64,000 nucleotides of DNA from Prevotella sp. 885 (GTDB taxonomy: Bacteria; Bacteroidota; Bacteroidia; Bacteroidales; Bacteroidaceae). How positions within the stretch are numbered: position 1 is the stretch's first letter; every line of letters begins with the position of its first letter. The notes beneath the pieces are model-generated. The model was not told the DNA's origin. It searched no databases and worked only from the letters and a program-made list of their open reading frames with translations. The translations under genes were made by a program, and so were the position numbers. The DNA lies in assembly GCF_002265625.1 (NCBI RefSeq), contig NZ_NOVE01000016.1, forward strand, positions 1-64,000, read 5' to 3'. Shown piece after piece: positions 43,488 through 53,659 of the stretch.

Positions 43488-44546
43488 TTATGCTTTTGTA
43501 AAGAGCTGCTTGCGCGCAAGCCACAAGGCAGTGACGAAAGTGGCAAGAAAGCACATACCGAAGATAAAGATGATGCGCTTCGGACCGGCGGGCTTCACGG
43601 GCACCGTGGCACTCTCGATGGTGGTGAACGCCGGAGTCTTCTCCTGAAGCTTGGCACGCATCGCCTCCAGCTGGGTGCGCATGGCGCTGTAAGCGTTAAA
43701 CTTCAGCTGCATCTCGTTCTCCAGCTCGTCACGCTTCGATATGAACGACTGGAGCATTACATCCTGGTTGGCATCGCAGTAAGCGCTGTATTCACGCACG
43801 CAATACTCATACTCACGCTTCGACTGCTTGGCGAGCTTCTCGTAATGCTCCACGTCCACGCGTGCCTTATTGGTGCGATACTTGGTGATGAAGGTCTGCA
43901 GATGATTGCGCACCGAGTCAGCCATTGTGGCACAGATAAGCGGATCCTGATCTTCCACCTTTATGGTTATCACCTCCGTCTTCTTATCGACGTCGCAACT
44001 AATGTTCGACTTAATCTGGTCGAGCAGCTCGCTGTCCTTCTTCGACATGCGGAAAGCGCTCATGCCTGTTCCCTTGCTGGGAGGACCGGGCTGGTCTTTC
44101 GAGGCGAAAAGCTTTGTCACCGAACGCATCATCTTCTTTACCGGCGCCGTAATGGGGTTCTTCTTCTGAAGCTTCGACATGTAGTTATAGTAGTCGGTAT
44201 TGACAAGACCGTCCACTGACTTCACATTGATGCCGAGCAGCCCGATGGCAAACTCGTTGGAGCTGACCACATCCGGATAGAGAAGCGGATAGATGGCGTC
44301 CTGCGTGGCACCGCCAAGGTTAACGCCGAACTGCGATGCCAAGGACGAGAGTCCGCCTGCCATGTTCTCGCTCGTTGCCTCCGGAGCGAGCTTTACGCTG
44401 CAGCGATAGTAGCGTGGCTGCGGGAAGATATACAGGCACGACAGCACAAACACTATCGGCAGCACGATGAAGAACACCTTCTTCTTCGTCTTCAGCAATT
44501 TCCACACTTCCGTGAGGTCTATAACGTCTTTCTTTTGTTCGTTCAT
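43488..44546 (-). CDS. Wzz-type polysaccharide chain-length regulator
   Basis: 352 residues. The N-terminal Wzz segment DLTEVWKLLKTKKKVFFIVLPIVFVLSCL includes the first membrane helix (about 24-44). A periplasmic coiled-coil region follows (about 215-300, EHYEKLAKQSKREYEYCVREY). The second helix is preceded by the proline-rich VPVKPAGPKRIIFIFG (about 315-345). No C-terminal BY-kinase domain is fused and no separate kinase is seen nearby. It starts 35 bp after the export-protein gene. Confidence 0.9.
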   Translation of the reverse strand: MNEQKKDVIDLTEVWKLLKTKKKVFFIVLPIVFVLSCLYIFPQPRYYRCSVKLAPEATSENMAGGLSSLASQFGVNLGGATQDAIYPLLYPDVVSSNEFAIGLLGINVKSVDGLVNTDYYNYMSKLQKKNPITAPVKKMMRSVTKLFASKDQPGPPSKGTGMSAFRMSKKDSELLDQIKSNISCDVDKKTEVITIKVEDQDPLICATMADSVRNHLQTFITKYRTNKARVDVEHYEKLAKQSKREYEYCVREYSAYCDANQDVMLQSFISKRDELENEMQLKFNAYSAMRTQLEAMRAKLQEKTPAFTTIESATVPVKPAGPKRIIFIFGMCFLATFVTALWLARKQLFTKA

Positions 44547-44581
44547 TGTTGTAAGAATATATCCGTGATTAAGTTTCTGGA

Positions 44582-47197
44582 TTACTTCATTATATTAGAG
44601 ATGGTGGCAATCATCGCTGCGATTGACGACATGCTTGATCCCATGCTCATCATCTCTGCCGTCGACATCTTACGTCTCAGCTTGGCAGGAACGACAATCT
44701 CGCAACCCGGCTGCACCTTGGCGCCATGACCGACCTTAGCCACCTTGCCGTTCATATATATAATGTATGCACGGCGCTTGACGGCATCGGCGGCGTAACC
44801 ACCAGCCTGGTCGATGTAATAACCGGCACGCTTGCCCTTCTCGTAAGCCACGGTGTTGGAGTACATCACCGCACCGTTGATCTTCACCGTACCGTTATAC
44901 TGCGGCACGATAAGGCGGTCGCCGTCACGAAGCACCACGTCGGCATCCGATCCCGGCCTCTTCATAGCCTCCTCAAGGTCCACACCAACGGGATATTCGT
45001 CAGGCACCTGGAACTTCTTGATGTTGGCGTTGGCAGCTCCCTGAGCAGTTGACTGCACGGCGCTGGCGTTATTGGACGAAGCGGCAAGCGTCAGAAGGTT
45101 CTTCTGCTGCTCCTCCTGCTGCATCTTCAGCACAGCCTCCATACGAGCCTTCTCTGCCTCGTTGGCCTTACGCATCAGACGCGCACCCTTGATGTAGGCG
45201 AGTCCGTTTGATCCGCCTGACATGCGGAAGAGGTCACTGAGGCGTGTGTTGTTGCGCTCAAGAGCGTATGTTCCGGCGTAAAGCACCTCGCCTTCCACAG
45301 TGACGTTCTGCTGCTCGGTGTAGCCCGGCGAACGCATCACGTAGACCTCATCGAAGGGCATAAGCGTGAAGCTGCGGTCGCCGTCCACAGCGAAGTTCTC
45401 CTTAAGCGCCATATTGAACGTACGTGCGATGACGCTGTCAGGACGTACTGCCTTCGCATCGCTCACACGGCGGCTGATGCTTACGTTGGAAAGCGAAGCC
45501 TTGTCGGTCAGTCCGCCAGCCTGTATGATAAAGTCTTCGACGGTCTCGTTGTCGGCATACTTATACACACCGGGGAACTGCACCTCGCCGCGTATGGTGA
45601 TGGTGCGCTCCGTCATGCGCTCCGTCTTCGTGGCTACGAAGAGCACGTCGTTCTCCATCAGCGGAATGTCAGCCACCTTGCCGCTCATGATGCCTTCCAC
45701 GTCCACGCTGATAACCTCCAGTGTGCGGTCCGGCTTCATGCGGTGCATCACGGCACGCGATGTGATGGCCTCTTCTGTCACGCCGTCAGCATGCTCGATG
45801 AGCGAGCGCACGCTGTTCACCTGTCCGTTCAGATTATACTTGCCGGGACGGAACACGGCTCCCTTTATCTCCACGGTGTTGGAGTAACGAGCCATAACGG
45901 AGTCTACGCTTACAGAGTCGCCGTCGGCAATGCGGAAGTTAGAGAAGTCGAACTCCTCCACGTTATATGCAGAATGGTCGATGCCGCTCTTGCGGTTGAC
46001 GCTGACAGCCTTGCGGTAAGCGTCGCCCGTGAATCCGCCTGAATACTTAAGGAGCGAAGCTATCGACTCATTGGCTTTCATCTCATAATACATAGGACGC
46101 TTCACCTTACCCGTGATGTTCACGAGGCAGTCGTACGGTCCCACTACGATGACGTCGTTGTCGGCAAGGCGGACATTGCCAGTAAGCTTGCCGTTGAGGA
46201 TATAGTCATAGATATCTACTACCGTAACAAGGCGGTTGTTGCGATAAACCTTGATGTTACGCAACGTACCTATCTCGTTCGTGCCGCCAGCCATGTAAAG
46301 GGCATGGAAGACAGTGGCGAAGGCAGAGAGCGTATACGTACCCGGAGTCTTCACCTCGCCCATCACGTTCACCATGATGGTGCGGGTCTGTCCCACGGTC
46401 AGACGAATCTTGCTGCTGCTGTAGCGACTGCCGAGTGTGGAGCGCAGACGAGCGTTGGCCTGCCCGACGGTCAGACCGCTTACCTGCACTGGACCGAAGC
46501 CCTCGATGGTAATGGTACCGTCAGGCGACACCGTACACTGTTCCGACTTCTGCGACGCTCCATACACGTCCACGAATACGGCATCACCAGGACCGAGACG
46601 ATAGTTCTGCGGAGTGGCGATGTTCATGTTCGGCTCGAAGGTAAGCTCCTCATTGTTAAAGATATCGCGTCCGAACACCTTCTTCTTTCTGGCTTCACGC
46701 TCGGCAAGAAGCTGCTCCAGCATCTGCGCCGTATCGGGCACCATCTCGAACATCTCCTTCTGATAGTCCATAAACTCCTCGTCGGTTTCGTCGTACGTAT
46801 GCTTATAGTTACGGTCGCGCTCCGACTTCACACGCATATTCGAGTAGTTCTGCGCATAGCTGTCAGCCTCACGTCCGTAGTCGCTGCGGGTGTACTGGTC
46901 GCGCGTCTTGCCGTTGTTGGTGCGCAGACGTGTATCCGTCTTCGCTGAAGTGTCGTCGCTAACATTGCCAAGACCGCCCTGCTTCAACTGGCGCTCATAT
47001 TTATTGCGCACACGGCGAATCTGCGAAATGTCAACGCCACGCTGCATGAGGTCAGTGACAATCTGCGACTGCGACTTACCCTGCTCCTTCGCCTTCATGA
47101 CGTACTGCATAACCTGCGTGTCGGTCATGGACGACTGTGCCGAGACAGCCATAGGCATGATCAACATGAAGATTAAATAAATCAAGTATTTCTTCAT
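44582..47197 (-). CDS. Wza-type polysaccharide export protein with multiple SLBB domains
   Basis: 871 residues, more than twice E. coli Wza. The signal peptide MKKYLIYLIFMLIMPMAVSA has no lipobox. A charged region (about 60-160) precedes the Poly_export domain NYRLGPGDAVFVDVYGASQ (about 200-218). Then come several SLBB repeats, each beginning with a V-x-G-x-V/E-x-x-P-G-x-Y/F pattern (VNVMGEVKTPGTYTL, VEIKGAVFRPGKYNL, ITIRGEVQFPGVYKY, VTVEGEVLYAGTYAL, VKINGAVMYSNTVAY). The C terminus is Met/Ser-rich (STAEMMSMGSSMSSIAAMIA) and may form the outer-membrane-proximal helix. It is the first gene of the capsule cluster. Confidence 0.92.
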   Translation of the reverse strand: MKKYLIYLIFMLIMPMAVSAQSSMTDTQVMQYVMKAKEQGKSQSQIVTDLMQRGVDISQIRRVRNKYERQLKQGGLGNVSDDTSAKTDTRLRTNNGKTRDQYTRSDYGREADSYAQNYSNMRVKSERDRNYKHTYDETDEEFMDYQKEMFEMVPDTAQMLEQLLAEREARKKKVFGRDIFNNEELTFEPNMNIATPQNYRLGPGDAVFVDVYGASQKSEQCTVSPDGTITIEGFGPVQVSGLTVGQANARLRSTLGSRYSSSKIRLTVGQTRTIMVNVMGEVKTPGTYTLSAFATVFHALYMAGGTNEIGTLRNIKVYRNNRLVTVVDIYDYILNGKLTGNVRLADNDVIVVGPYDCLVNITGKVKRPMYYEMKANESIASLLKYSGGFTGDAYRKAVSVNRKSGIDHSAYNVEEFDFSNFRIADGDSVSVDSVMARYSNTVEIKGAVFRPGKYNLNGQVNSVRSLIEHADGVTEEAITSRAVMHRMKPDRTLEVISVDVEGIMSGKVADIPLMENDVLFVATKTERMTERTITIRGEVQFPGVYKYADNETVEDFIIQAGGLTDKASLSNVSISRRVSDAKAVRPDSVIARTFNMALKENFAVDGDRSFTLMPFDEVYVMRSPGYTEQQNVTVEGEVLYAGTYALERNNTRLSDLFRMSGGSNGLAYIKGARLMRKANEAEKARMEAVLKMQQEEQQKNLLTLAASSNNASAVQSTAQGAANANIKKFQVPDEYPVGVDLEEAMKRPGSDADVVLRDGDRLIVPQYNGTVKINGAVMYSNTVAYEKGKRAGYYIDQAGGYAADAVKRRAYIIYMNGKVAKVGHGAKVQPGCEIVVPAKLRRKMSTAEMMSMGSSMSSIAAMIATISNIMK

Positions 47198-47309
47198 AAC
47201 TTGTAGATATGTGTGTGTATTAGTATGGTTACTTTTTTCTTATTACTATTATATATTAACTCAAAATAATACATTTTGTTGTACCGAAAGCCATATTAAT
47301 TAAAAGCTT

Positions 47310-48059
47310 TTACTTATTAAGCGCTTTCTCATATATATCGTCAAGCACCAGTCCGGCAATGGTAAAGCCGAAAATAGCCGTGATGTGCGACATCGATCCG
47401 TTTATCTGAGCTTTCTGGAACGAGCAGGGATCGTCGCCCGTGTCCGTGCCGCGGTTTTCGAGCAGTTCTTCGCTGTAGACGCACTGGAACTTATGAGCAG
47501 GAATGGTTTTGGCACGCTTCATGCGCTTCCTCAAGGCAGCGCCGAGCGGACAGCCGCGCACCTTCCAGAATTCAGCCACACGAATGCGCGTCGGGTCCAT
47601 CTTGAGCGCAGCTCCCATTGACGAGAACAGCACAGCCCGCGTCTGGCATGCCAGCAGTATGAGCGCCGCCTTGTCCTTCAACGAGTCGATGGCGTCCACA
47701 ATATAGTCATACTCGTCCAGGCAGAACTCCGAAGCGTTCTCCTCCGTAAAGATCTTCTGAATGGCAGTAACCTCACACTCAGGATTGATCTCCAGCAGAC
47801 GCTCCTTCAGCGCCTCCACCTTCGGACGGCCCACAGTCTTTGTCGTAGCCATAAGCTGACGGTTGACGTTAGACAGACACACGCAGTCGCTGTCCACGAT
47901 GGTGATACGGCGGATGCCCGAGCGCACAAGACACTCCACGCACCAGCTTCCAACGCCGCCGACACCGAATACGATGACGCGCTTGGAAGCTATCTCCCCC
48001 ATTACATCCTCACCAAGAAGCAGTTCGGCACGCTTGAAAATGCCATTCTCTATTCCCAT
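47310..48059 (-). CDS. tcdA: tRNA threonylcarbamoyladenosine dehydratase (TcdA/CsdL, ThiF family)
   Basis: An E1-like enzyme that cyclises t6A at position 37 of tRNA to ct6A using ATP. The frame is open to 48119, but the family start is MGIENGIFKRAELLLGEDVM at 48059 (249 residues), and a -7 box lies inside the extra part. Features are the nucleotide loop VIVFGVGGVGSWCVECLVRSG (about 27-47), DSDCVCLSNVNRQLMAT and DYIVDAIDSLKDKAALI. The C terminus has GSMSHITAIFGFTIAGLVL. It is unrelated to the flanking capsule and pilus operons. Confidence 0.92.
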   Translation of the reverse strand: MGIENGIFKRAELLLGEDVMGEIASKRVIVFGVGGVGSWCVECLVRSGIRRITIVDSDCVCLSNVNRQLMATTKTVGRPKVEALKERLLEINPECEVTAIQKIFTEENASEFCLDEYDYIVDAIDSLKDKAALILLACQTRAVLFSSMGAALKMDPTRIRVAEFWKVRGCPLGAALRKRMKRAKTIPAHKFQCVYSEELLENRGTDTGDDPCSFQKAQINGSMSHITAIFGFTIAGLVLDDIYEKALNK

Positions 48060-48091
48060 ATTCCTAATAATATTCACATTGTTACAAGCTG

Positions 48092-48099
48092 CAAAGTTA
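48092..48099 (-). promoter_or_regulatory. Candidate -7 box for tcdA
   Basis: The minus strand reads TAACTTTG, 33 nt upstream of the ATG at 48059. This supports the shorter tcdA start. There is no good -33 at the usual spacing. Confidence 0.4.
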
Positions 48100-48179
48100 C
48101 ACAAAAAAATCCCAATCACTTACTATTCCACTTTTATTTTCATCGGACAAGGAAGACAGAATCATTTTAGTAGATAGCA

Positions 48180-48220
48180 TAATGGCTGTTTGCCGTCAAC
48201 AGACCGGCAAACAGCCATTA
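48180..48220. terminator. Terminator hairpin of the fimbrial operon
   Basis: AATGGCTGTTTGCCG / CGGCAAACAGCCATT, a 15-bp perfect stem with a 9-nt loop, 63 bp after the last fimbrial gene. The T-tract is poor on either side. Confidence 0.7.
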
Positions 48221-48282
48221 TTGATTTATTCGAAGTCAGCTTGTTGTTTTTCCAATAGCCTAACGACACATATATCAGGACA

Positions 48283-50682
48283 TTACTCTGCCACAAGTCT
48301 TACGGGCATGGCACGGTATCGTCCCTTATTCATTCCAGACGAACCCGACACAAATCGGTAGTTTGACAAGTTAAGGCTCTTACCGAAAGCGTCAAGGTAC
48401 AAGTACCAGAAGCCGTATTCAGGACTGGATGACGAGAATCCCTGATAGTCAGACAGGCGTGAGCTTGTCCATAGGTTGGCATGATAGCTGTCCTTGTAAA
48501 CCGCGTCCTCGTCGTTCTTGCCCTCATAATATCCGCTCATAGGGATAAATATCTCGGGAATATCCCTGTTTCGCGTAGTAATTCTCAGACAGTTGTACTT
48601 CTCGCCATAATGAGTCGTCTCCTCTTCTATCGCCAAGTTATTGTTATTGTCTATAAGACCTTGCAGACACATGTTGTCGCACACCTTGAAGTTGCCTATT
48701 GCCAGAGCATCTACCACATCATTCTTATTCTTTGCATCTGTAGAGTTGGTAGCCTCCGAAATCTTAAAGTAGCCGCCTATTGCTCCTATGTTGTCTTTAA
48801 GGGCGGTTGTGGAAGGAGAATAGTAGCCGTTGTTTGTGGCACCAAGGTTGCGGTCGAGCATGTAGTAGACCTTGTACTCGGTAGTTCCGTCTTTTTTAGT
48901 AACATGAGCCACTACGTCAACCATCTCATAATAGTACCATCCCGAAGCCTTGCTCTTGCCAAGCTGATAGTCGGTTGCTGCCTTTCCGGTCAGATGTGCG
49001 AACAGTCCGACATGATAAACCGGGTAGGTTACCTTAATCTTGGTTCTCGCGTTGGTGATGGTTATAATGGTAAATGCCTCATCGCTAATCCACCTATTAT
49101 AATTATTAGGCGAATTGTCGGCCAGCGTCACCTTGTAGAATCCACTGACGCTTTCCTTGTCCACCTTAACTCGTGTGTCATTACACGTAAGTTCGTCGCC
49201 CTGAAGCTTCGGAATGAGATAGTAAACCGTATTGTTGCCCACAAAGAAGTGGAGTCCGTCGTTGCGCACTCCGCCTTGGTTTTCCGCCGGTGTTATGCCC
49301 TTAAGCGAATCGTCCATCCATTTGAAGTAGTTGCCTTGCTCTTTGGACGAAAGTCCGTCAAGTCCTCGTATCTGCACAATTCTATTTGGATCAGTACGGA
49401 AGTCGTAGCCCAACTGTGTAATCGCTACATTGAGCGACAAGTCGCCTGATGTTATTGTCACAATACCTGTATGCGCATCCGATTCATAGTTCTTGGATAG
49501 AGTAAGCTTAATGGTGTACAATCTGCCTGTTGACGAGTGGTGTCCATCGACAGCAGATGATGGCAAATCAATATACGATGCTTCTGATTTATAATCAGTG
49601 GGAACTGTAATCCAAGAATCGTTCGAGACAACGCTAAAATCATTATACTCACTATCTTTTGGCTTGGTTGTTACAAACGTAATTGTAGCCTCCACGGCAT
49701 TACCCTTTACAGTCTGCTTGCCACACACGCCAAGTTCGTAGTCCTTACATGCTATCATTTTCATAATAGGCGGATTGTCGTCCACCACTTCTACAGACAG
49801 TCCGTTCTCTGGCAGATTGGCTTTAGCTTCTGCTTCTGACGAATAGCCCGCATGATTTACAGCCGTGACCTTCACCTGATAATGATGGTTGCGAAGAAGA
49901 GCCATTTGGAACGCCACCTTATAATAAGTCTCTGGTCCTTTATTATACTTTGCCTTGATTATCATGTATGCCTTGTCGGCTGGTGTCTCGTAGAAAGGAT
50001 GCTCGCCCATACTATAGTCTTCCTCATCCGCGTAAGCTACCGACGAAGGCAGAGACACATCGTTATCCAACTCAGTGGTGGCTATTGTGCCCTTTGTTGC
50101 CGTGTTGAAGAGCCTGAAACCAGTAATCTCGAAGTTGGTCAGCTTACTATCCTTTGTAACAGACGCCTTGGCAAACTGTCGGAACAACCACACTTTGGTA
50201 CTGCCACTAAGCAGGTCTTCCACCTTTACGCTTCCCCAACAAACGGGAGCGGTGAGTTTGGGGTTGCCCTCGCGTGTTGCGTTGTACAGGTTGTTCTTGC
50301 CATCAGCATCCTTGGCGTCGCTCTCTGTTATGTCGGTGTTGGCTACAATATGTAGCGTGACTGTTCCGGGCTCAGCCTTCACCTTAACATCATAAGTGTC
50401 GCCGCCCTTAGGCTTGATGTCCGAACTCGTGATTTTGCTCATGCCGAGATACTTGTCGTCAGCATCGTAGCACAATACGCAGAGGCTGTTGATTTGCTGC
50501 TGCTCGGTTGCTCGTGTCGCCACAGTATTCTTGGTGAAATTAGGCAACTTAAGAGTCAGCACAACTCCCTCCGACGGCACATCGGGTGTGTCGCCACCTA
50601 CAATGTCTCTGATGTCGCTGCAAGCAGCCAACACCACAGACAAGAGCATGAAGAGCCAAATTGTCAATTTCTTGATATACAT
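48283..50682 (-). CDS. Fimbrial tip/accessory lipoprotein with BACON-like and FISUMP-like domains
   Basis: 799 residues. The lipoprotein signal ends LSVVLAAC (Cys about 20). The N-terminal half (about 35-290) has the fimbrillin-like pattern (VVLTLKLPNFTKN, then INSLCVLCYDADDKYLGMSK and VTLHIVANTDI) typical of Mfa/FimB-type subunits. About 310-435 resembles a BACON domain (WITVPTDYK, then GIVTITSGDLSLNVAITQ). The C-terminal third, with YMLDRNLGATN and the ending GRYRAMPVRLVAE, resembles the FISUMP/lectin-like modules. It is the last gene of the pilus operon, 18 bp after a second large lipoprotein. A tip adhesin role is inferred. Confidence 0.7.
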   Translation of the reverse strand: MYIKKLTIWLFMLLSVVLAACSDIRDIVGGDTPDVPSEGVVLTLKLPNFTKNTVATRATEQQQINSLCVLCYDADDKYLGMSKITSSDIKPKGGDTYDVKVKAEPGTVTLHIVANTDITESDAKDADGKNNLYNATREGNPKLTAPVCWGSVKVEDLLSGSTKVWLFRQFAKASVTKDSKLTNFEITGFRLFNTATKGTIATTELDNDVSLPSSVAYADEEDYSMGEHPFYETPADKAYMIIKAKYNKGPETYYKVAFQMALLRNHHYQVKVTAVNHAGYSSEAEAKANLPENGLSVEVVDDNPPIMKMIACKDYELGVCGKQTVKGNAVEATITFVTTKPKDSEYNDFSVVSNDSWITVPTDYKSEASYIDLPSSAVDGHHSSTGRLYTIKLTLSKNYESDAHTGIVTITSGDLSLNVAITQLGYDFRTDPNRIVQIRGLDGLSSKEQGNYFKWMDDSLKGITPAENQGGVRNDGLHFFVGNNTVYYLIPKLQGDELTCNDTRVKVDKESVSGFYKVTLADNSPNNYNRWISDEAFTIITITNARTKIKVTYPVYHVGLFAHLTGKAATDYQLGKSKASGWYYYEMVDVVAHVTKKDGTTEYKVYYMLDRNLGATNNGYYSPSTTALKDNIGAIGGYFKISEATNSTDAKNKNDVVDALAIGNFKVCDNMCLQGLIDNNNNLAIEEETTHYGEKYNCLRITTRNRDIPEIFIPMSGYYEGKNDEDAVYKDSYHANLWTSSRLSDYQGFSSSSPEYGFWYLYLDAFGKSLNLSNYRFVSGSSGMNKGRYRAMPVRLVAE

Positions 50683-50700
50683 ATCGTTGTCTTTTAATTG

Positions 50701-53589
50701 TTACTTTTTAAAAGGGGCTCCCTTCTTCCACGTCTGTGTGTCCGGATCGTAACTGCCTTCTATCACATAGCGTACACAGTTGCGACCGTTAATCGTTCTT
50801 ATAACCGTTCCTGATACTGGATAGTTATCGCCGTCGAACAGTATAGGAAAATTACTTTCACCATCTAAACCTTCTAACTTAACTCTCAGATTCTTGTCGT
50901 ACTCTCCTAATGGGGCTTTGAGGTGGAGTATGGTCTTGTACCAGGTTTTGTTATTGCTGTCCTTTCCGTATTCCGTGCACTCAAATTCGTTAGAAAATTT
51001 GCAGGTATTGCACCACATTGTAAATTTACCTTTACCATCACTACTGTTTACTCCATATTGACAATACCAACCATTTATTTTTCTGCCCTTAGTATATATG
51101 GTATACTCTACGTCTACAACGGTAGGTTTCTCATCATATACTCTGTAGTAAGGATCTGACAATGGGTCGTACAGATACCAGCCTTCACGATCCTCATAGT
51201 TGAAGAGTGTGATGCCGGGGTCGTTGTGATGGGTGAAACGATGCGGCTGGTAGCCCGTACCGGTGTATGTACCATTGCTGAAAATCAGCAGGGTCTGTCC
51301 TGGCTTTATCATCTTTTTAGCAGTAGTCTGTGCCTGTCCCTTATTGTTGTTTCCTAAAGACTCAGCATTATGCGCTATACTATAATAGTACCAACCAGGG
51401 TTGTTATTGTCAGCCTCCATCGAGCCACCAGGCCACCCTCCGGTGAAATACCATTCTGCGACATTCTCGTCCTTTGTACCATCAGCCTTTGTCTCACCTA
51501 TCTGTGTGTAGATGTAGACCTTGTGAGAGTCCTTGTACGACTTACGGTCTATCTTCCAGTCAGCACACCATCCATCTCGCCAGTTGTTGTTTTCTTCAGA
51601 ATTATTGTAGGCTTCTTCATCAAGCATATTAGAATGATCGAATTCCTCAAGGTTACTTGCGTCTTTAGTCTTCGCCAAGTCGTTTATGGCTCGCATATAG
51701 ATACGATAAGGACCTACTGGCGGACGCACCGTTACACGTATCTGCTGCTCAATCTGTTTCTTTGTACCGTCTTCACCTATCGACTTTACAGTAAACGTAT
51801 GTGTGGTTGTTGTCTGAGGGTCGGTTATTGCCGTAATAGTAAATGTGCCTTCTGCCAATTGAGTATTTTCGCACTTGATGTTTATTGTCGACTGAGCATA
51901 CGAAACATCATGTCCGCCACCAGAAACCGTCCAGCCATCAGGGAACTGAATGCCACCAAGGTTGGTAGTGAACTTCACCACCTTTGTCAATTCGGGTGAA
52001 TTTTCAGCATCATACTGTATTACAATATCCACAGGATCCACCTTGAAGTATGGTGTAACATCGTACGATACATCAAGATATTTCTTTATGTTGCCAGCCT
52101 TTATCCATACCTTGGCAGTACCTGTAAGAGCATTAGCTTCTGTAAAGTCTTTTACCGAGAGTTCTGGATTTATACTGAATCTTATACGATGAGTTGCAAT
52201 ATCATTAGTTGCGACAATAACGGGCAACTTTCCTGCTGAAATCTTTTCAATCTCCGTATCACATCCGAACTTAATGTCGCCATTCGTTACATTTGTCAGA
52301 TAGTCGATAAATGCAACTTTTTGCGATTCTACCTCTGCCTTTGTGCTTGATACCCAAAGCGTAGTATGGTTGAAGTCTGCATCTATAGTTGCCATCTGCC
52401 ACTTCTCTACACCCACAACACAGTCGAGATCGATGTTGCCCAGACTCTTTATGCGTCCTACAATCTCGTAGTAAGTGCCGCGTGGGAAAGTTGGAACTTC
52501 AGTTGTTGAGGTCTCGTCCTTACGATGTCCAAGGTTGATGTTGTAGCTGTTAGCGATGGCAGAACCACCTACAGCACCATCTACCTTCAATGCCGACTGC
52601 TGCGAAGCCTGTGCCACATAGCGCTCGGGCAGATAATATGTGGCACGGAAGAGCCACTTCTGTTTGCTGTCTGCTGGTTTAGCTACACCCTCTCCTTCAA
52701 CTGTTATGATGTCCTCGTTGTTGACATTGGCATTGGCTGGGGTTTCTGTCCACGAAGTATAGTAAGAGCCATTACTCGTAGATGCCGTAGCGTCGTACAA
52801 TTTCGGCTCGATGCCCTTGGCATAGTCGTCGCTTACATTGGGGTTAGTGAACTTGCCGTCCCACAACAGACTGGTCTGTGGCGAGAGTCGCTTGCCCATA
52901 ATGTCGGTTATCTGCAATCCGTTAGACTTCAACGCTGCATCCATGTCTGCGTCTTCGGGATTGTATATAAGGTTAAGACACACCTTTACACAGGTGAATC
53001 GCAGATTAGCCATCACGGTCTTAGGAGTCGTGTCCGTATTCTTTATGGTAATTGTTCCGTCAGTAGTTGTGCCGTCGGCTGCCTTTGTGTCAGGCTCGTA
53101 TATCATAGGGATGTTATTGGCTACGGGCATGCCTGGCTTTGACACCGGAGTGTAACCCAACACCACTTTCTTCAAATCGCCTTCAGTTGTTATGCTATTG
53201 ACATCGAGCACATCCTTCATGTTTGCCACTACGTACACACGATAGGTGCCGGGCTTGATCTGCAACTTATAAGAAGCAACTTTCTCATTGAGCATGTTGC
53301 TTGCCTCAGGCGATGGAAGTTCCTGCGAAAGGAATGTTCCGTTGCCGTCAACGGGGAAGGCATAAAGATGCAGGTCGTTGATGTTGCACTCCTCTACAGA
53401 GGCATTGTATGTAGGGTTGCTTGGGTCGAGACTGCTCGTAACCTCATCGCCTTCACGGGTTACCGGTACATAGACACACAGATTGCCCTCAGACGGTGCT
53501 GGTGTGTTGTATACGTCGGCATCATCTGTGCATGCTGCCAGCAACAACAGGGCAGCAACAGAAAGGAGTATGTCTGCAAGTCGTTTCAT
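50701..53589 (-). CDS. Fimbrial tip/accessory lipoprotein with a CBM26-like starch-binding module
   Basis: 962 residues. The lipoprotein signal ends ALLLLAAC (Cys about 20). Residues 25-400 have Mfa2/FimC-like fimbrillin features (DLHLYAFPVDGNGTFLSQEL, YRVYVVANMKDVLDV, PRGTYYEIVGRIKSLGNIDL). The middle (about 400-620) is a pair of beta domains. The C-terminal part contains HKVYIYTQIG...AEWYFTGGWPGGSMEADNNN-PGWYYYS (about 700-745), the V-Y-x-Y ... WPG-x-x-M ... W-Y-Y pattern of CBM26 starch-binding modules. A second, weaker unit follows near 820-910. This points to a glycan-binding pilus tip protein. Confidence 0.7.
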   Translation of the reverse strand: MKRLADILLSVAALLLLAACTDDADVYNTPAPSEGNLCVYVPVTREGDEVTSSLDPSNPTYNASVEECNINDLHLYAFPVDGNGTFLSQELPSPEASNMLNEKVASYKLQIKPGTYRVYVVANMKDVLDVNSITTEGDLKKVVLGYTPVSKPGMPVANNIPMIYEPDTKAADGTTTDGTITIKNTDTTPKTVMANLRFTCVKVCLNLIYNPEDADMDAALKSNGLQITDIMGKRLSPQTSLLWDGKFTNPNVSDDYAKGIEPKLYDATASTSNGSYYTSWTETPANANVNNEDIITVEGEGVAKPADSKQKWLFRATYYLPERYVAQASQQSALKVDGAVGGSAIANSYNINLGHRKDETSTTEVPTFPRGTYYEIVGRIKSLGNIDLDCVVGVEKWQMATIDADFNHTTLWVSSTKAEVESQKVAFIDYLTNVTNGDIKFGCDTEIEKISAGKLPVIVATNDIATHRIRFSINPELSVKDFTEANALTGTAKVWIKAGNIKKYLDVSYDVTPYFKVDPVDIVIQYDAENSPELTKVVKFTTNLGGIQFPDGWTVSGGGHDVSYAQSTINIKCENTQLAEGTFTITAITDPQTTTTHTFTVKSIGEDGTKKQIEQQIRVTVRPPVGPYRIYMRAINDLAKTKDASNLEEFDHSNMLDEEAYNNSEENNNWRDGWCADWKIDRKSYKDSHKVYIYTQIGETKADGTKDENVAEWYFTGGWPGGSMEADNNNPGWYYYSIAHNAESLGNNNKGQAQTTAKKMIKPGQTLLIFSNGTYTGTGYQPHRFTHHNDPGITLFNYEDREGWYLYDPLSDPYYRVYDEKPTVVDVEYTIYTKGRKINGWYCQYGVNSSDGKGKFTMWCNTCKFSNEFECTEYGKDSNNKTWYKTILHLKAPLGEYDKNLRVKLEGLDGESNFPILFDGDNYPVSGTVIRTINGRNCVRYVIEGSYDPDTQTWKKGAPFKK

Positions 53590-53659
53590 TTATTTATGTT
53601 GTTATTAGGTTTCTATGTATTTTAGTTAAGAAGTCGCTGATAGTTGAAGGGGGAGAAAA

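Noticed and set aside
48060-48119. Upstream extension of tcdA
   Set aside because: It contains a TAnnTTTG promoter box; the family start is at 48059.
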